Shown: positions 38,286-52,239, counted from the first letter of the stretch. The stretch: 64,000 bases of DNA from Imbricaverruca yamaguchii (GCA_034440575.1 JAOTOL010001159.1:62001-126000), one strand, 5' to 3'. Translations and numbers: made by a program. The notes: generated by a model from the letters alone, not told the origin.

Positions 38286-39229
38286 GCGGCGGCAGTCGCG
38301 CCGCCGAGCCTCCCCGCTGTCCTGATCGGCCGTCACTCGGCTCGCCCCGACGCACGCGTGTGTCGGCACTTCTGCTGACGTGTGCTGTGACAGGTCAGCT
38401 GAGGCACCAGTCGACAGACGGTTCGGCACGCGTGCTGACAGATGGCTGGTGGATGTTGACAGACTGGTGAGCGCGCGTGTCAACATACCATATATGCCAG
38501 GGGATTTCCCCCGGAGTACGCCTCGAGTAGACAGGCTGCTAAGCGAACGTGTTAACATGTCATATACTCAATGGATTTCCCCAGGGGGACTCCTCGAATC
38601 GCTTGCAATACGACCATTTCTGTCAATCTACCGGAAACAATCCATCAGGATGCCATCCGATATTCGCTCGGATGAAAATGCCGGTCTCTGTTTTATTCTT
38701 TGGCATCAACGTTAAGCTGATTGCTGTGTCGATACCGAGGAAGGTGCCGGCTGTCTGTTGTGATGGAGATAGCTGCTACGGTCACCCGTTCCTCTGCGGT
38801 GGACTGGGTCAGAGCCGTGGTCATCGGTCACACGGAATACGCGAGCATTTCTTGCCACATCCACCTCAGTACACTGGCAGTCTTTAGCTGGTCACATGGT
38901 TGTGCCCCATCAATTCATGCACCATCCTGCATCAAGTCAAGATCAAGCCGAGTGTCAAGATCGGTCGGATCCACTACCGAATGAGTGATCAGGTCGGCTG
39001 GTCCGATCGCTAGTCACCACCGCTGCTGGGGCGGGGGCACTTGTTGGCGGCAGAAAGCATACAATCGGCCGCACTCTGAGCCAGCCGTACAGACCGATAG
39101 TCAGGTAGTACACAGAGTCGGGCTTAAATCCGAACCCACACCCGATCCTGTTAACCGCAGGTAGTTCCATACACAGGCCGATTTAAATTTCGGGTGAATC
39201 TGAAATAAGATGGCTCATGTAACCGGAGT
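38286..39229. other. Intronic, nothing recognised
   Basis: A diverged duplication of about 72 bp (TCAACATACCATATA versus TTAACATGTCATATA) lies at about 38455-38605. Nothing else was recognised. Confidence 0.4.
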
Positions 39230-39780
39230 AGCTATCAGCTGCGATACGGTGGACGGTCCCAGAGATCGCTCTGATATAGCGGACGGTCCAAGAGATCGCT
39301 CCAATACAGCGGACAGTGCCAGAGATCGCTCCAATACAGCGGACAGTGCCAGAGATCGCTCCAATACAGCGGACGGTGCCAGAGATCGCTCCAATACAGT
39401 GGACGGTGCCAGAGATCGCTCCAATACAGCGGACAGTGCCAGAGATCGCTCCAATACAGCGGACGGTGCCAGAGATCGCTCCAATACAGTGGACGGTGCC
39501 AGAGATCGCTCCAATACAGCGGACGGTGCCAGAGATCGCTCCAATACAGCGGACGGTGCCAGAGATCGCTCCAATACAGTGGACGGTGCCAGAGATCGCT
39601 CCAATACAGCGGACGGTGCCAGAGATCGCTCCAATACAGCGGACGGTGCCAGAGATCGCTCCAATACAGCGGACGGTGCCAGAGATCGCTCCAATACAGT
39701 GGACGATCCCTGCGATCGCTCCAGGATAGCGGACGGTCCCAGAGATCGCTCCAATAAAGCGGACGGTCCCAGTGATGCAG
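39230..39780. repeat. 30-bp minisatellite, about 18 copies
   Basis: CCAGAGATCGCTCCAATACA plus GCGGACGGTG repeats every 30 bp with few variants (gcgg or gtgg; ggt or agt). Several frames on both strands stay open across the array because 30 is a multiple of 3. Confidence 0.96.
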
Positions 39781-40143
39781 ATGCAGAGAATCGTGTTGCA
39801 TTGTAGTGAGGGAGCCATTCAGAACACGCAAATTATGCAAGCCACTGCAAGCCATGGTGCTGAGAGAGTGACATTTTCCCAACGACGGATTTAGGAGAGA
39901 GGTGAAATTTAGGGCATTGATAACCATAGATGATACAACAGGTCACATGGCTTCTTCTCTCAGCCAATGCGTGCATCAACCTCCCCACGCACGTATGTCA
40001 AGGTTCATCCAAGTATAATTTACTGGCGATGCCTCTGAAAAAAACATCGAGATATCGAGATAATGTGTAAAAATGAAAAGACACGCAAACTATGTCTTTT
40101 TTGCGTATATTGCCAATGCTATATTGCGTATATTGCGTATATT

Positions 40144-40236
40144 GCCAATGCCACTAATGCGGCATATATTGCCAATGCCGCATTAGTGGCATTAGTGCCG
40201 CATTAGTGGCATTAGTGCCGCATTAGTGGCATTGGC
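40144..40236. repeat. Inverted repeat with tandemly reiterated right arm
   Basis: GCCAATGCCACTAATGCGGC begins the left arm (40144-40164). Its reverse complement is present three times at 20-bp steps (40176, 40196, 40216). The last copy pairs perfectly over 21 bp. Confidence 0.93.
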
Positions 40237-40301
40237 TACGAAGAAAGACAACCAATGAAAAGCGGAATGGCATCCCTTCCTTCGGTTCCTCGTTGCGCTA
40301 C

Positions 40302-40404
40302 TAGCTGTTTTGTACATTTACGAAATGTACAAAACAGCTATTAGCTGGTTAATGTACAAAACATTAGCTGTTTTGTACATTTACATGTACAAAATAGCTA
40401 ATGT
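40302..40404. repeat. Two adjacent short-spacer hairpins
   Basis: 40302-40319 with 40323-40340 is perfect over 18 bp (TAGCTGTTTTGTACATTT, spacer acg). 40361-40380 with 40385-40404 pairs over 20 bp with one mismatch. Both reuse the same TAGCTGTTTTGTACAT core. Confidence 0.94.
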
Positions 40405-41370
40405 GCACCTGTATCAACATCAAATGGTACTTTTGACTATTAAGGTTCATTTATCCCAACCATCCGGTGCGCGTGATAAAGTGGCTGAATGCTTTATTTG
40501 GTTTGCCTACCTCAGGGGTGCAGGTTCTCTAGCTAACCAGGTAAAAATCAAATAAGAAAGGCATAGCGATGTTCAGGTACCTGGCGCAAATAAAATGCTT
40601 CTTACAGTACGGTGTAATTGCTGCTGGGTTTAAGCAGTTTGCTCTTTCATCTACAATTTTCACAATTGAGACGAACACAACGGAGTTGTTCCATTATATT
40701 GAACCCTTTAGTGGAGACCAGTACAATTGTCTATCTCCCACCATCAATGCTTTAGTAAAGTCAAAGCCGAGTGCAACGAGAAATCACTGGTAAAATTCGA
40801 CGAATGAGAATACCACATAGCAGTCATATCAGATTACGGGAAATCAACATAGGACCAAAATACAATGTTTTCATGTTTTGCTATTTCTGAAAGTGAAGGA
40901 ACCGCGAAGTTAGCCGGATTGTATAGCGGATCGTAGATGTACGAGCCGCATGGAAACGACTGTTTAGCTTCCGTGTTTTGCTCGGAAATGATAATTAATT
41001 TGAATCTTACATGAGTATTACTTGCTTCGCTAGCATTCGCGACCCTAGAGGTGGGACATAATTTCGCACCCCTCACAGTGCGGGTGGATCAATCCCCTTC
41101 TCCAGTTAAATTTTGTTCCACACTGGGTAGATAAGTAGTAAGCAGCATACGTCTGTCTGCCTGATGGTACGCAAGGTGCGGCGTGAACCACCCAATAAAC
41201 AAACAAACAAAAGTTACTGGGAACATATATCTCTATCTGCTTTGCTGGCTTTCGAATGGTGCTATCAGAGAACCGAACTTCGTTATGGCTTTGGATTCTG
41301 GTTGCGAAACAAATGCGACTTTCTGCTTTAATATCGGTGATTTTGTCCAAGACTTAGTCCAAAAGACTTA
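40405..41370. other. Intronic, nothing recognised
   Basis: AT-rich unique sequence. Confidence 0.4.
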
Positions 41371-41725
41371 GTCCAAGACACTGACACGTGTAAGTTCAAG
41401 GTCAGCGACTAGTTCAAAGTCATATACCTGGAATCATGTGATGAGAGACTATGGAACGTCTATCTGACGATCCTCAAAGCAAATTGTGTGCAAGAGAAGA
41501 TAGTGTCATCAAAGCAAAGCAGCATGAGTGTCAGATGGGCTGAAGAGTTCGTCCAGCGCACTGGAACGTGTGAATATTAAGGTCACCGATCAGGTCAAGA
41601 TCAAGTATCTGAAAATATGTGATAAATTGTTTAAGGTGATGATATTCGAACGAAATTGTGCCCAGGAAACGGAAATGGCATCATCAAACCAAATCCATAT
41701 TAGTCCCAATTTCATAGTTTTTCGA
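41371..41725. repeat. Diverged 180-bp tandem duplication
   Basis: GTCCAAGACACTGACACGTG at 41371 and GTCCAGCGCACTGGAACGTG at 41551 start two related units. Both also carry AAGGTCA-type half-sites and CATCAAA near their ends. Confidence 0.75.
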
Positions 41726-43004
41726 AAGTAAATAATGCAATTGTTTTTATTGTTAAAGCTACAGCATATTCAGGTCTGATTTTGGTACCACAGTCACACC
41801 CGACACTAGCTACGCATGCGAAAATACCCAAATTTAGTGATATTTACTCCTCAGCAGTCCGTATTTGAGACTTCAGAGCGAGCGCGATACTGGACTACAG
41901 GGTTACTCTCAAGACGGTTCGGGTTATGTCTCAATGACTTGTGCTAATACTGACCTTAAGCGTAGCATTCCACGAGGGAAAATAAATGGACCGAATATAT
42001 AAATGCATGCATGGCGGTTAAAAAAAACATATATTGCGTAAAGTTGTGCGAATGAATTACCAGCTTAAATCTCCGTTTCGCTATGGGACCTAGTCTAAGG
42101 TTACTGCTGAAGTTGTGTATTTTGTTTCATTGACATTGTTTTTATGCAATCATGTTTGACTTTTGAGTATTTGGCACGGTTTTTCATGTCATATGCTCAG
42201 TGTAAATCCAAAATTCACATTGAGATTGAGATTTTAACCTGCTCTAATTTCAACATCTGGATGGACAATGCCTCAACATTTTTAATAAGATCTGCGCTCA
42301 TCAATCTATAGAAAGTATGTCAAGTTTTCCAGCAAAATCTCGGACAGTTTAGAAGCTGTCTCAGAAAAACCCTCGTGGCTACTAAATTGCCCCCCCCCCC
42401 TCACTGCGATGGTCGCATTTATCTCTTTTATAACTGATTCAAGGCACTTGGGACTCTAAATTAAGCCGGTTGGGGCTGCTTTGGTGGAATGTTATATTTG
42501 TATGGTGTAATTTCATTTAACATAACAAACTACATTTTGGATATAAAAACGTCTATGCCATGTAAATTCTGAAATAATCTGCATATCCCAGAAGACAGCA
42601 AACACACACGCGCACAAATGTATCTAAAGTGTATTCCAGACCTCTGAGCTAAGCGTTCTTGCAACACCGATTGCGAACAGTCGGTTTCCTTCGCGTTGCC
42701 CTGAGTGTATGCCGGCTGACTTCACACCATATTGCTTCCGCCGGTCAGATTTTCTGGCCTTTGTTTGCACCAGACGTTTTTGTCACGTGTCGAGTCGGCT
42801 CCCGTGTCGTAGCCGTCACGTGCAGCGTGTGGGAAGCGTGCCCGCTCGTATCCACGTCGTTACGTGTGTGCACAACCGATGAGACACGAAGCTCGAGGTG
42901 TCGTGAGGCGTGTTATGAGGTGATTGCGGCCAGCACACTACACAATCACTGCCAGGTCACACGTGGCACGACAAGAAGTCAGAAATTCAGTGCGACGCCG
43001 ATCT
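41726..43004. other. Intronic, nothing recognised
   Basis: Unique-looking sequence with a C run at 42391-42400. Confidence 0.4.
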
Positions 43005-45381
<2,377 letters not shown>

Positions 45382-45449
45382 GTACACCGGTAGACGTGGG
45401 AGTAACGATACACGTTGTCAGTATTTCATCACTGTCTGAAGTCAAAATG
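45382..45449 (+). CDS. Rdl: RDL-like GABA receptor, 68-bp alternative exon A
   Basis: The exon is exactly 68 bp, the canonical length of this exon in GABA-A receptor genes. Acceptor tgatgtttcag precedes it and donor gtactg follows the terminal ATG codon. It completes a glycine codon, then encodes TPVDVGVTIHV and VSISSLSEVKM, the beta-1 to beta-2 segment of the ligand-binding domain. It is in phase with the exon at 14057-14139 and with GAC (Asp) at 49226. The donor is weak, lacking the usual purine-A-G-T after GT, which suits a regulated exon. A homologous exon of identical length and phase lies 656 bp downstream, and the two are probably mutually exclusive. The SSLSEVKM ending resembles one of the insect Rdl exon 3 variants as I recall them. 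Confidence 0.9.
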
Positions 45450-46105
45450 GTACTGCTCGCTTTTTCTCTCTTTTCTTCCTAGACCGTCACTTGTCGGCAT
45501 TCTCAGTTGAATCAGACATCCAGCCAAATTAATCATTTTCCAATGGGAACTGGTGCAATTTGGGCACCATACTGATATGCTTTCTGTCATTTGTAAACAC
45601 TCGTGGAAAATGTGCAAACTATCGTTGTTATCATGAAAATACTTCTTCGTCTTTAAAAAAAAACATTCAGAGAACGTGCAAAACTCTCTAATAAAACACA
45701 AAGGGTCGAGCGAACATCTTCATGGAAGGCACATCTTCTTGCGTACCGTATCCGAGACCAGTTGGATGTTTCTGTACTGCTGGGAACGCCGACTCTGTAT
45801 ATATGTCAGAGCTAGATATAAATATCTGACTCTCTGGACCATGGCGTGAGGTCGACTGAATCGTGAGCAGAAGCCCTTGCGGCCCATCAACAATATCACG
45901 AAATGCAAAAATTATAATTCATAAAGTGGAACATGGACATGATGCAATGACGCGCATTGTCGTTTCGAATGGTAAAAATACATTTGCATCCGAAACGCCC
46001 GAACAAGAGCGCTTCTGCTCGCGGCTCGAGCTCACCTGGCACTGTCCCTCACCAGCCCCACTGTATTGCCAATCGCACTCTGTGCATTATGATGCCCTCT
46101 TGCAG
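45450..46105 (+). other. 656-bp intron between the alternative exons
   Basis: Non-coding sequence between donor gtactg of exon A and the acceptor of exon B. It has a short A run and is AT-rich on the left, GC-rich on the right. Confidence 0.75.
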
Positions 46106-46173
46106 GCTCCCCGGTGGACATCGGCATCACCGTACACATTACCTCCATCGGCTCCATGTCGGAAGTGAACATG
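46106..46173 (+). CDS. Rdl: RDL-like GABA receptor, 68-bp alternative exon B
   Basis: This is a second 68-bp exon with the same phase as exon A, preceded by acceptor gccctcttgcag and followed by donor gtatac after ATG. It encodes SPVDIGITVHI and TSIGSMSEVNM. Against exon A it shares 13 of 22 full residues. Most changes are conservative (V/I, L/M, T/S), but it has V to T, S to G and K to N. It is GC-rich and has no stop, frameshift or damaged splice dinucleotide, so it looks functional, not a dead duplicate. Splicing A and B together would add 136 bp and run into TGA near the end of exon B. Skipping both would give a stop within the 49226 exon. One and only one must be used. Confidence 0.88.
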
Positions 46174-48487
46174 GTATACCACTTTCTCACGTGCTCTATG
46201 TCAGCTGACTGTACAGCACGCTGTGCACAGCGCCAGCGGGCGTCCAGCTTTGCTTGTGTCGGGCCGCCAGTATGACTGCAGCCTTGTTGTTCTGCACGAG
46301 CGGGTCGTGGACGGTGGCCGACTGTCCGTGGGACTTGGCCTGGCTTGTCGCAGCGGCGTGCCGTGGCCCCAACGGAGCTAAAGAGCGCTCCTCGGCCGTC
46401 TCGCTGTTCCCAGGCCGGAGCATGAAGCGGTGTTCGGCCCGCGATGCTGGCGCCACCTGGTGGCATTCAAAACAGTTCGTTCGCCGAATCGACGACGGGA
46501 AATTTGACAGAAGTTTCGTAGCTTTTGCGAGTTCACTTTGCCAACGGTTGCCAATTGCGCATCAGCCACGCATCCTAATGCATCGGGTTCACTTGCTTGT
46601 GCGCGTTCCATCTGTAAATTCCGCCGAGGGGCAGTTTAACTTAAAGGGAACAAGCCCAGTCATCACTTTTCCAGCCCGACCGTCTGTCGAGGAGCGCCAG
46701 CCGTCCGCCGCTCTCGACTGCTGTCCGTGCTGCAGCGGCGGTCGCGCCCCTCTCACCGGACTCAGATGGCGCCCGTAGTCGTTCTCTCGCTGTGTGCAGG
46801 CCTTCGAGCGGACAGGAGGCTGGCTGACCGTGCGCGCCGGGTGCCACGACCCCCGACACTAGTGTCAGCACGTGACCTGTCCCGACCATGCCACCACCGG
46901 TGTCTGTCGCGTCCCTCTCCCTCAGGTCAGCAGCGCTGTCCCCACTCACCTTGCCGTCACACGATTGTGTTGAATGTTCAAAGCACCGATGCATTGCCGA
47001 CGCATACCTCCTGCTGCCTGTCTTCGGTTGGCGTTAGTTAGCACTAAATGTAACCAACTTACCAAGCGGTAAGTCAATTATTTTCAGTTCTATATCTGGC
47101 TCGTACACAACTGTCATGAACATAAGCTCAGCATAAGCTCATCAGTATCGAGGATTTCAGCTGGCCTGGAGATTACCAAATGTGAAAGCTGTTCATTCCC
47201 TTTAATCTCCTAGACCACCAACTGAGCACTCTGATCCATCAACAGAAAGCCAGTACAGTCTCGTCTCTCATTGTCTCTACACTGAACCTTGCCAAAATAT
47301 CTGCTCCGACAGATAGCTTTGATATGTGATCGGTTTCCACAACAAGCAGTCCGAAGCTCCCTGGCCGAGCGCTGAGAGGCGCATCCAATGCTGATGGCTT
47401 CACCGGGCTAGTCGGCTTCAACATTTATTGACGGCCAAAACCGTCGGAAATCCACCAGCTTCTGGCGGCCAGCCAATTTGTCGGATGAAACGCACTCAGC
47501 AGCACGAGAACATCGAGCCGAAAAATACGCGCTGACCACAGACGAGGCCGCGCAACGCTCTGCTCACGCTTCCTGAGCTGCGGGGATGGACGCGACAGAC
47601 AGCGATCCCATCCATACCGCTTTGTTGTCCGAGTGTTGTGTCGGCTAAGCTGGAGCGATTCATGCTCAGCTGCCATCTGCGCCGGCTGATCGTTCGCGGT
47701 ATGAGCCAGATTGCAGCACAGCCGTAATACCGGCCGTCGGCGACGGGCGCCTGATTGTTGCATCCGCCTGAAAGCGCTCCAGCTTCGCACGTGTGAGCCT
47801 TGTCGTTTGCCGTGGCGCGCGTGTAGCGCACCCTCGAGTCGTGACGAGTGTGGTGTTGCATCAGTGACCTGTCGGCGCGCGGGACTGGGCGGCGGTCGCC
47901 GGTCGTCGGCCGGTCGTCGCGCGTCGCGTGACATTCGCACGACTGTTGTCGGCGATTCACGCGATCGCCGGCGGCCGTCGACGACGCCGTCGCGGTGACT
48001 TATTGAGCAGCTTGACCTGCCGTGGCCACCAGGCTCGTTGGCATAATGGGCGCTTGGCGTCCGCTCGGTCGCCGCCATCAGGTCGGCGGTGGAGGACCGT
48101 CACGCACCTGTTGATTGGTGTCGGTGCCCCTTACCGGACGTGCGCCTGACGTGCTGCCGTTCCAAGGTTGAGCTGATGGCACGCTTGCTGGCTGGATAAT
48201 TTGCATCAGCCAATTGGTGATCCATCGGATGTGCTTCAGGCATTCTTTTTAAAAAAACGTAGTCAAGATATTTATTCGTGACGTTTCCCGGATATTTGCG
48301 TAAGCATTTAAGTAAATCACGGCCGATTTGGTGGCGTGGCAAAATCTTGCTTTGAGAGTGCCGGCGGAATGCACATTTGCCACCAGTGCACGGCCTTGAT
48401 GTACTTAACGTAGAAATACTGGAGAGCACGATAGACCATTGTTTAATACAACGAAGAATGGCTCTTAAGTGCTCCTGGGTTTTAGAC
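46174..48487. other. Intron after exon B, nothing else recognised
   Basis: GC-rich, with Arg-rich ORFs of up to 217 codons that lack family similarity. I looked for a third 68-bp exon copy and did not find one. Confidence 0.45.
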
Positions 48488-48739
48488 ATTGCGTGAGACG
48501 AAATGTACGACCCTCAATATACCAGGAGGTGCTGAGTTTACATCAAAAGTAACCGTTAGGGATTATGCTATATTACTCAACGTTTCGGCCAGGGGCCATC
48601 GTCAGGAGTCTGCAATTCACTTCTCACGATGGCCCCTGGCCGAAACGTTGAGTAATATAGCATAATCCCTAACGTTACTTTTGGTGTAAACTCAGCACCT
48701 CCTGGTATATTGAGGGTCGTACATTTCGTCTCACGCAAT
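48488..48739. repeat. Long hairpin: 115-bp inverted repeat, 23-nt spacer
   Basis: 48488-48602 is repeated inverted at 48626-48739. I see one substitution (catcaaaagt against caccaaaagt) and one 1-base indel (aaccgtt against aacgtt). It lies in the intron just upstream of exon 49226, so the pre-mRNA would fold into a long dsRNA stem. Confidence 0.95.
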
Positions 48740-49225
48740 AGCACGATAGTGTGGTTAGTCTTCAGAACCCCATTCCATACAAGTAACACTCAGCAGTACT
48801 GCGGAGTGTCACTGTATGGAACTGAGGAACTTAGGTGGCTCCCTTGCCCGTCCGCCAGTCCCGTGCTCTGTGGCAGTCGCTGATGCAACACATAACCGCG
48901 ACGTTCTTTCAGCAACTGAACACTCATGCTCTGACTCGATAATTGACCCCTTGCCTCGTCTGACCGCGAACCTTCTCTGCGTCTCATTTACCCGCGCGTC
49001 CACTCCATATCCGACTGAATTCCGTCCAGCTCGTCGCGCTTCACATAACTGCGCATCAGGTACATGTGCAGCTGGCGCAGTTCCTCCGCGTACGTCAGAC
49101 GGCGCGGTCCTGCCATTCCTCGCCTGCCTGCGCTCCCGAAGGCCGCCGGCTCCACATCCCCCGGACCAGCCGCCGCTGTGTGCCCTGCATCTCCAGCAAG
49201 GCCTCTGAACTACTTGCGCCGGCAG
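48740..49225. other. Intron ending at the 49226 acceptor
   Basis: GC-rich. TCTGAAC at 49203 is a plausible branch point and the AG is at 49224-49225. Confidence 0.55.
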
Positions 49226-49452
49226 GACTTCACCATCGATTTCTTCTTCCGACAATTTTGGCGCGACTCGCGGATGGCATACGACGACCAGCTCGGCATC
49301 GACGCCCTCACCATCGGCACCGACTTCATCAAGAACATCTGGGTGCCGGACACCTACTTCCCCAATGAGAAGACCAGTTACTACCACGAGGCGACGGCAT
49401 CCAACGAGTTTCTGCGGATCAAGCCGACCGGCGACATCTTGCGCAGCATCAG
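49226..49452 (+). CDS. Rdl: RDL-like GABA receptor, ligand-binding exon with loops D and A
   Basis: This 227-bp exon (75 codons plus 2 bases) lies between acceptor cgccggcag and donor gtgggc. It begins [14 protein letters not shown], the beta-2/loop D segment whose Arg in F-x-R contacts the GABA carboxylate in RDL-type receptors. It then has [16 protein letters not shown], where the conserved W-x-P-D of loop A is intact, and [19 protein letters not shown]. It ends ILRSI plus AG, which a downstream G would complete as Arg (the RSIR of RDL). The vertebrate equivalent is 221 bp. Starting at the upstream AG at 49195-49196 would add 29 nt and break the frame, so 49226 is chosen. Upstream sequence stays open in frame but has no family similarity. 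The next exon (Cys-loop) was not found before 64000. Confidence 0.95.
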
Positions 49453-50097
49453 GTGGGCTCGGCGGTCGCCGACCGTGAAGTCACAACTAGGCAGATGTGT
49501 CACTCCATGGCATTGCTACCACCTCGGGCAAGGACAGACATAGCTGATATTAAGGGTGCGTTTGAAAAAAACGTGATGGGTGAAATAAAATAAAAACCAG
49601 GGAGTGGTTATGGCACCAGCCAGGCATAGATATCCATTTTAAAATATTGCATTATAAAATATTCAGGCATAGCATCGTGGCATACTGGTCGGCACCACTA
49701 GCCTACCCTAGCCTGTCATCACCAGCCACCAGATAAGTATTACTAAGGATAATTAATATATTTTTGTACGCCTAAGAAGGCTAACAACATGCTTGGTGAC
49801 CATTACTGACAAACATGGTAATAGTAGATGCCAAACAACTACTGAAGATTTCACAAAGCTCCTTCTCCGCTCGAAAATCTCATTATGCTTCGCTGAACTA
49901 AAGATAATCCGTTTTATGTTTTCTTCGCATTCCATAAGCAATGAAACCAAATCCCTTCTTCTCGTTCATTTTCATAGAAACGCGCTTGCCCCGAATGCTA
50001 TTTTTCATAGCCGAAGTCAACCTTTTGCTGCCGGGTAGAACCCAAATTAGGTGCCCGGTTATGGGAATTGCTGCTACCCAATTCAGAACCATTTAGG
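49453..50097. other. Intron downstream of the loop D/A exon
   Basis: AT-rich sequence with nothing else recognised. Confidence 0.45.
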
Positions 50098-50275
50098 AGC
50101 GAGAGAGAGAAAGGAAGACAGATAGAAAGTGAGAGAGAGAGCAGGAGAGATAGGAGAGGGCGAAAGAGAGTAAGACAGAGAGCACGAGAGAGAGATAAAG
50201 ATAAAGGAAGAGAGAAAGAGAGAGAGAAAGACAGAGGAAAGAGAGGGCGAGAGAGAGAGAGGGAGGGAGAGAGAA
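50098..50275. repeat. Purine-rich (GA)n tract
   Basis: Degenerate GAGAGA/GAAAGA over about 180 bp. Confidence 0.94.
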
Positions 50276-51406
50276 AAACACCCTTTCCAAAAGCCCTCAG
50301 ATGAAGCACATGTTTTCATTTCATATAAGTTACAGTGGCGGAGGGTATCGGTTGCACCAAAAATGGGATTAACTTGAAACAGTGATCGACGTTCAGGCAG
50401 CTGCCCATGCTCTGCACTAGATCAGTTAGTCCAGAAGCAACTTTGACGTCTGCAAGTCGAAATGATACACATCTGAGGTCTGTTGCATTTGGCTCAGTCT
50501 CTCCAAATGTGACCCATGAGATATTCAAGTCACGAAAAACGGGCAGCTGAATGCATTATAGAGCCTCCCAAGCATCCAGCTGAACATGCCTCCAGAAACA
50601 ACACACTTATCCGTTCCGAGGCCATCTTAGCGCACCTGCCAGAAGTAACAGATTAGGCGCTGTGCATGCTTGGGAAGATGGAACCGTCCATCTCTATTCC
50701 CGTTAACAAGATATGATTGATACTCAGCAAATGTGGTCATTGCATGGCCGAAGTTTTCTGCCGGAAGCAGAAGCATGGGATCTATCAGGCATCCGATATC
50801 CCATTTTGTATTCTGTCCGCACACACCATATCGAATACGGCAATCTACCGACCATTCAAGAAGATCATGTAGGAAATAAATCGAGCCACGCGGTACTCAG
50901 TAATTGTTCATTCCAAGCCCAAGCACTATCATTTGTGACTCATAAACTCCTAAATGCAGTTTGGCTAACGGCCCGTTCCAAGTGCCTAAACGAATGCATT
51001 ATTAATATACTTTACCAATAAATTGACGTCGCAATCATGACTGCGTGAATATAATCAGGCGAATGAAATCACCGCACGTGTCAAACAATTTGTAGTCACC
51101 CGACCTAAATAGTAGCGAGGCGCATGCAACGCTACATAGAATGCAAACACTTGCGTGACTATCATTCAGGATGCAACATGATTATGAACCATGATGCCAG
51201 AAGTCAATTATGTGCAAGGCAGCCCGCAAAGTGGTATCTCCGCCAGTTAACGGAGGAAACTGAACCACACTGACCAGCCAATGCTTCCACGGTGCAGGTT
51301 AGGTCTGAAATGCTTCCTACATTTAATCTCTTGGAAAGCATAAGTGCTAGGCTTCTGTGTCGTTTTCACCAAAAGCTTGCTTCAATTTATTTTTTTGCAG
51401 CGTTCC
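50276..51406. other. Non-coding stretch, nothing recognised
   Basis: Unique-looking sequence. Confidence 0.4.
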
Positions 51407-52215
51407 TTAACCCGCGCCGTCTTTCCGGTCAGATCCTCACACCCCGTCTCGGGGGGGAGGGGACGGTTAGTAACCCCCTCTAAAATCCAAACTAAGCGTC
51501 GCACGAAAACGAAAGGGATGTCATCTGAAAGCGCTCGACGAGTATGGTCCAGGTCCACCCCCAAAACAATTTCCCACCAAAAGTGACGTCACCAGGGGGC
51601 TAGATTTTTACGACTTTTCACGACTTACATTATGTTTTTGTCTCTGGGGAGTTCATTTTGTGGGATATATGAAAAAAAAAAAAGTATTTGGAATGAGAAA
51701 AGGACAGAGAAATCGACTAGGGCTATAATTTTGTTTTTTCCCCCTCCCCCAAAAAATAATTTTAAGATTTTTTTTTTTTTAATTTCACAATTTTTGGTTT
51801 CAAAGTTTTCTTTAATTTTCCTTTTCCAATGGGTAGAGTGTACCAAGAAACGTTGTTGGAAATAAACTTGCACTAATACAAAATGCTTACTTTAGTCATA
51901 ATCCTCTATTTGAACTGCAATTTGCAAATATGCAAAATTTGTATGTAGTCCAAAAAGAAAAAAATCCACCCGTACGTTTTGTTGCATCCCTAAAGATAAG
52001 CAAACGCTGAAATTTTCATTAAAATATCTGCATCCGTTAAAACGTGACGACTAGTTTAACTTTTTTCGACGGGGCCTCACTTGACCTTGACTAACTCGTT
52101 GACCCTAGATGACCTGACTTCAAAATTTTGAAATGGCATGTCGAATTGATGTGGGAAAAGGTATGCCATTGTAGTCACTGTCCAATATCCGTGAAAAACT
52201 TGAGGACCTTAGGAC
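51407..52215. mobile_element. MITE element C: inverted, 3'-truncated copy of element B
   Basis: It starts at TTAA (51407-51410) with CCCGCGCCGTCTTTCCGG. It then follows the reverse complement of element B: GTTAGTAACCCCCTC, GTGACGTCAC, TCACGACTTACATTATG, TGACCTTGACTAACTCGTTG, ending near GTGAAAAACTTGAGG. The outer end, about 90 bp in element B, is missing and no second TTAA terminus is present. There is much divergence in homopolymer-rich parts. Confidence 0.85.
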
Positions 52216-52239
52216 CTAAAAACCTTAGGACCAAAATAT

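Noticed and set aside
39183..39927. Up to 230-codon ORFs on both strands
   Set aside because: 30-bp minisatellite periodicity. Five overlapping frames are open, so none is supported.
47425..48078. 217-codon Arg-rich minus ORF near the exons
   Set aside because: GC-rich intronic sequence. Overlapping ORFs exist on the other strand, and there is no domain.
49064..49543. 159-codon ORF read as an intronless gene
   Set aside because: Only 49226-49452 resembles a receptor. The sequence before and after lacks similarity, and both borders are good splice sites.
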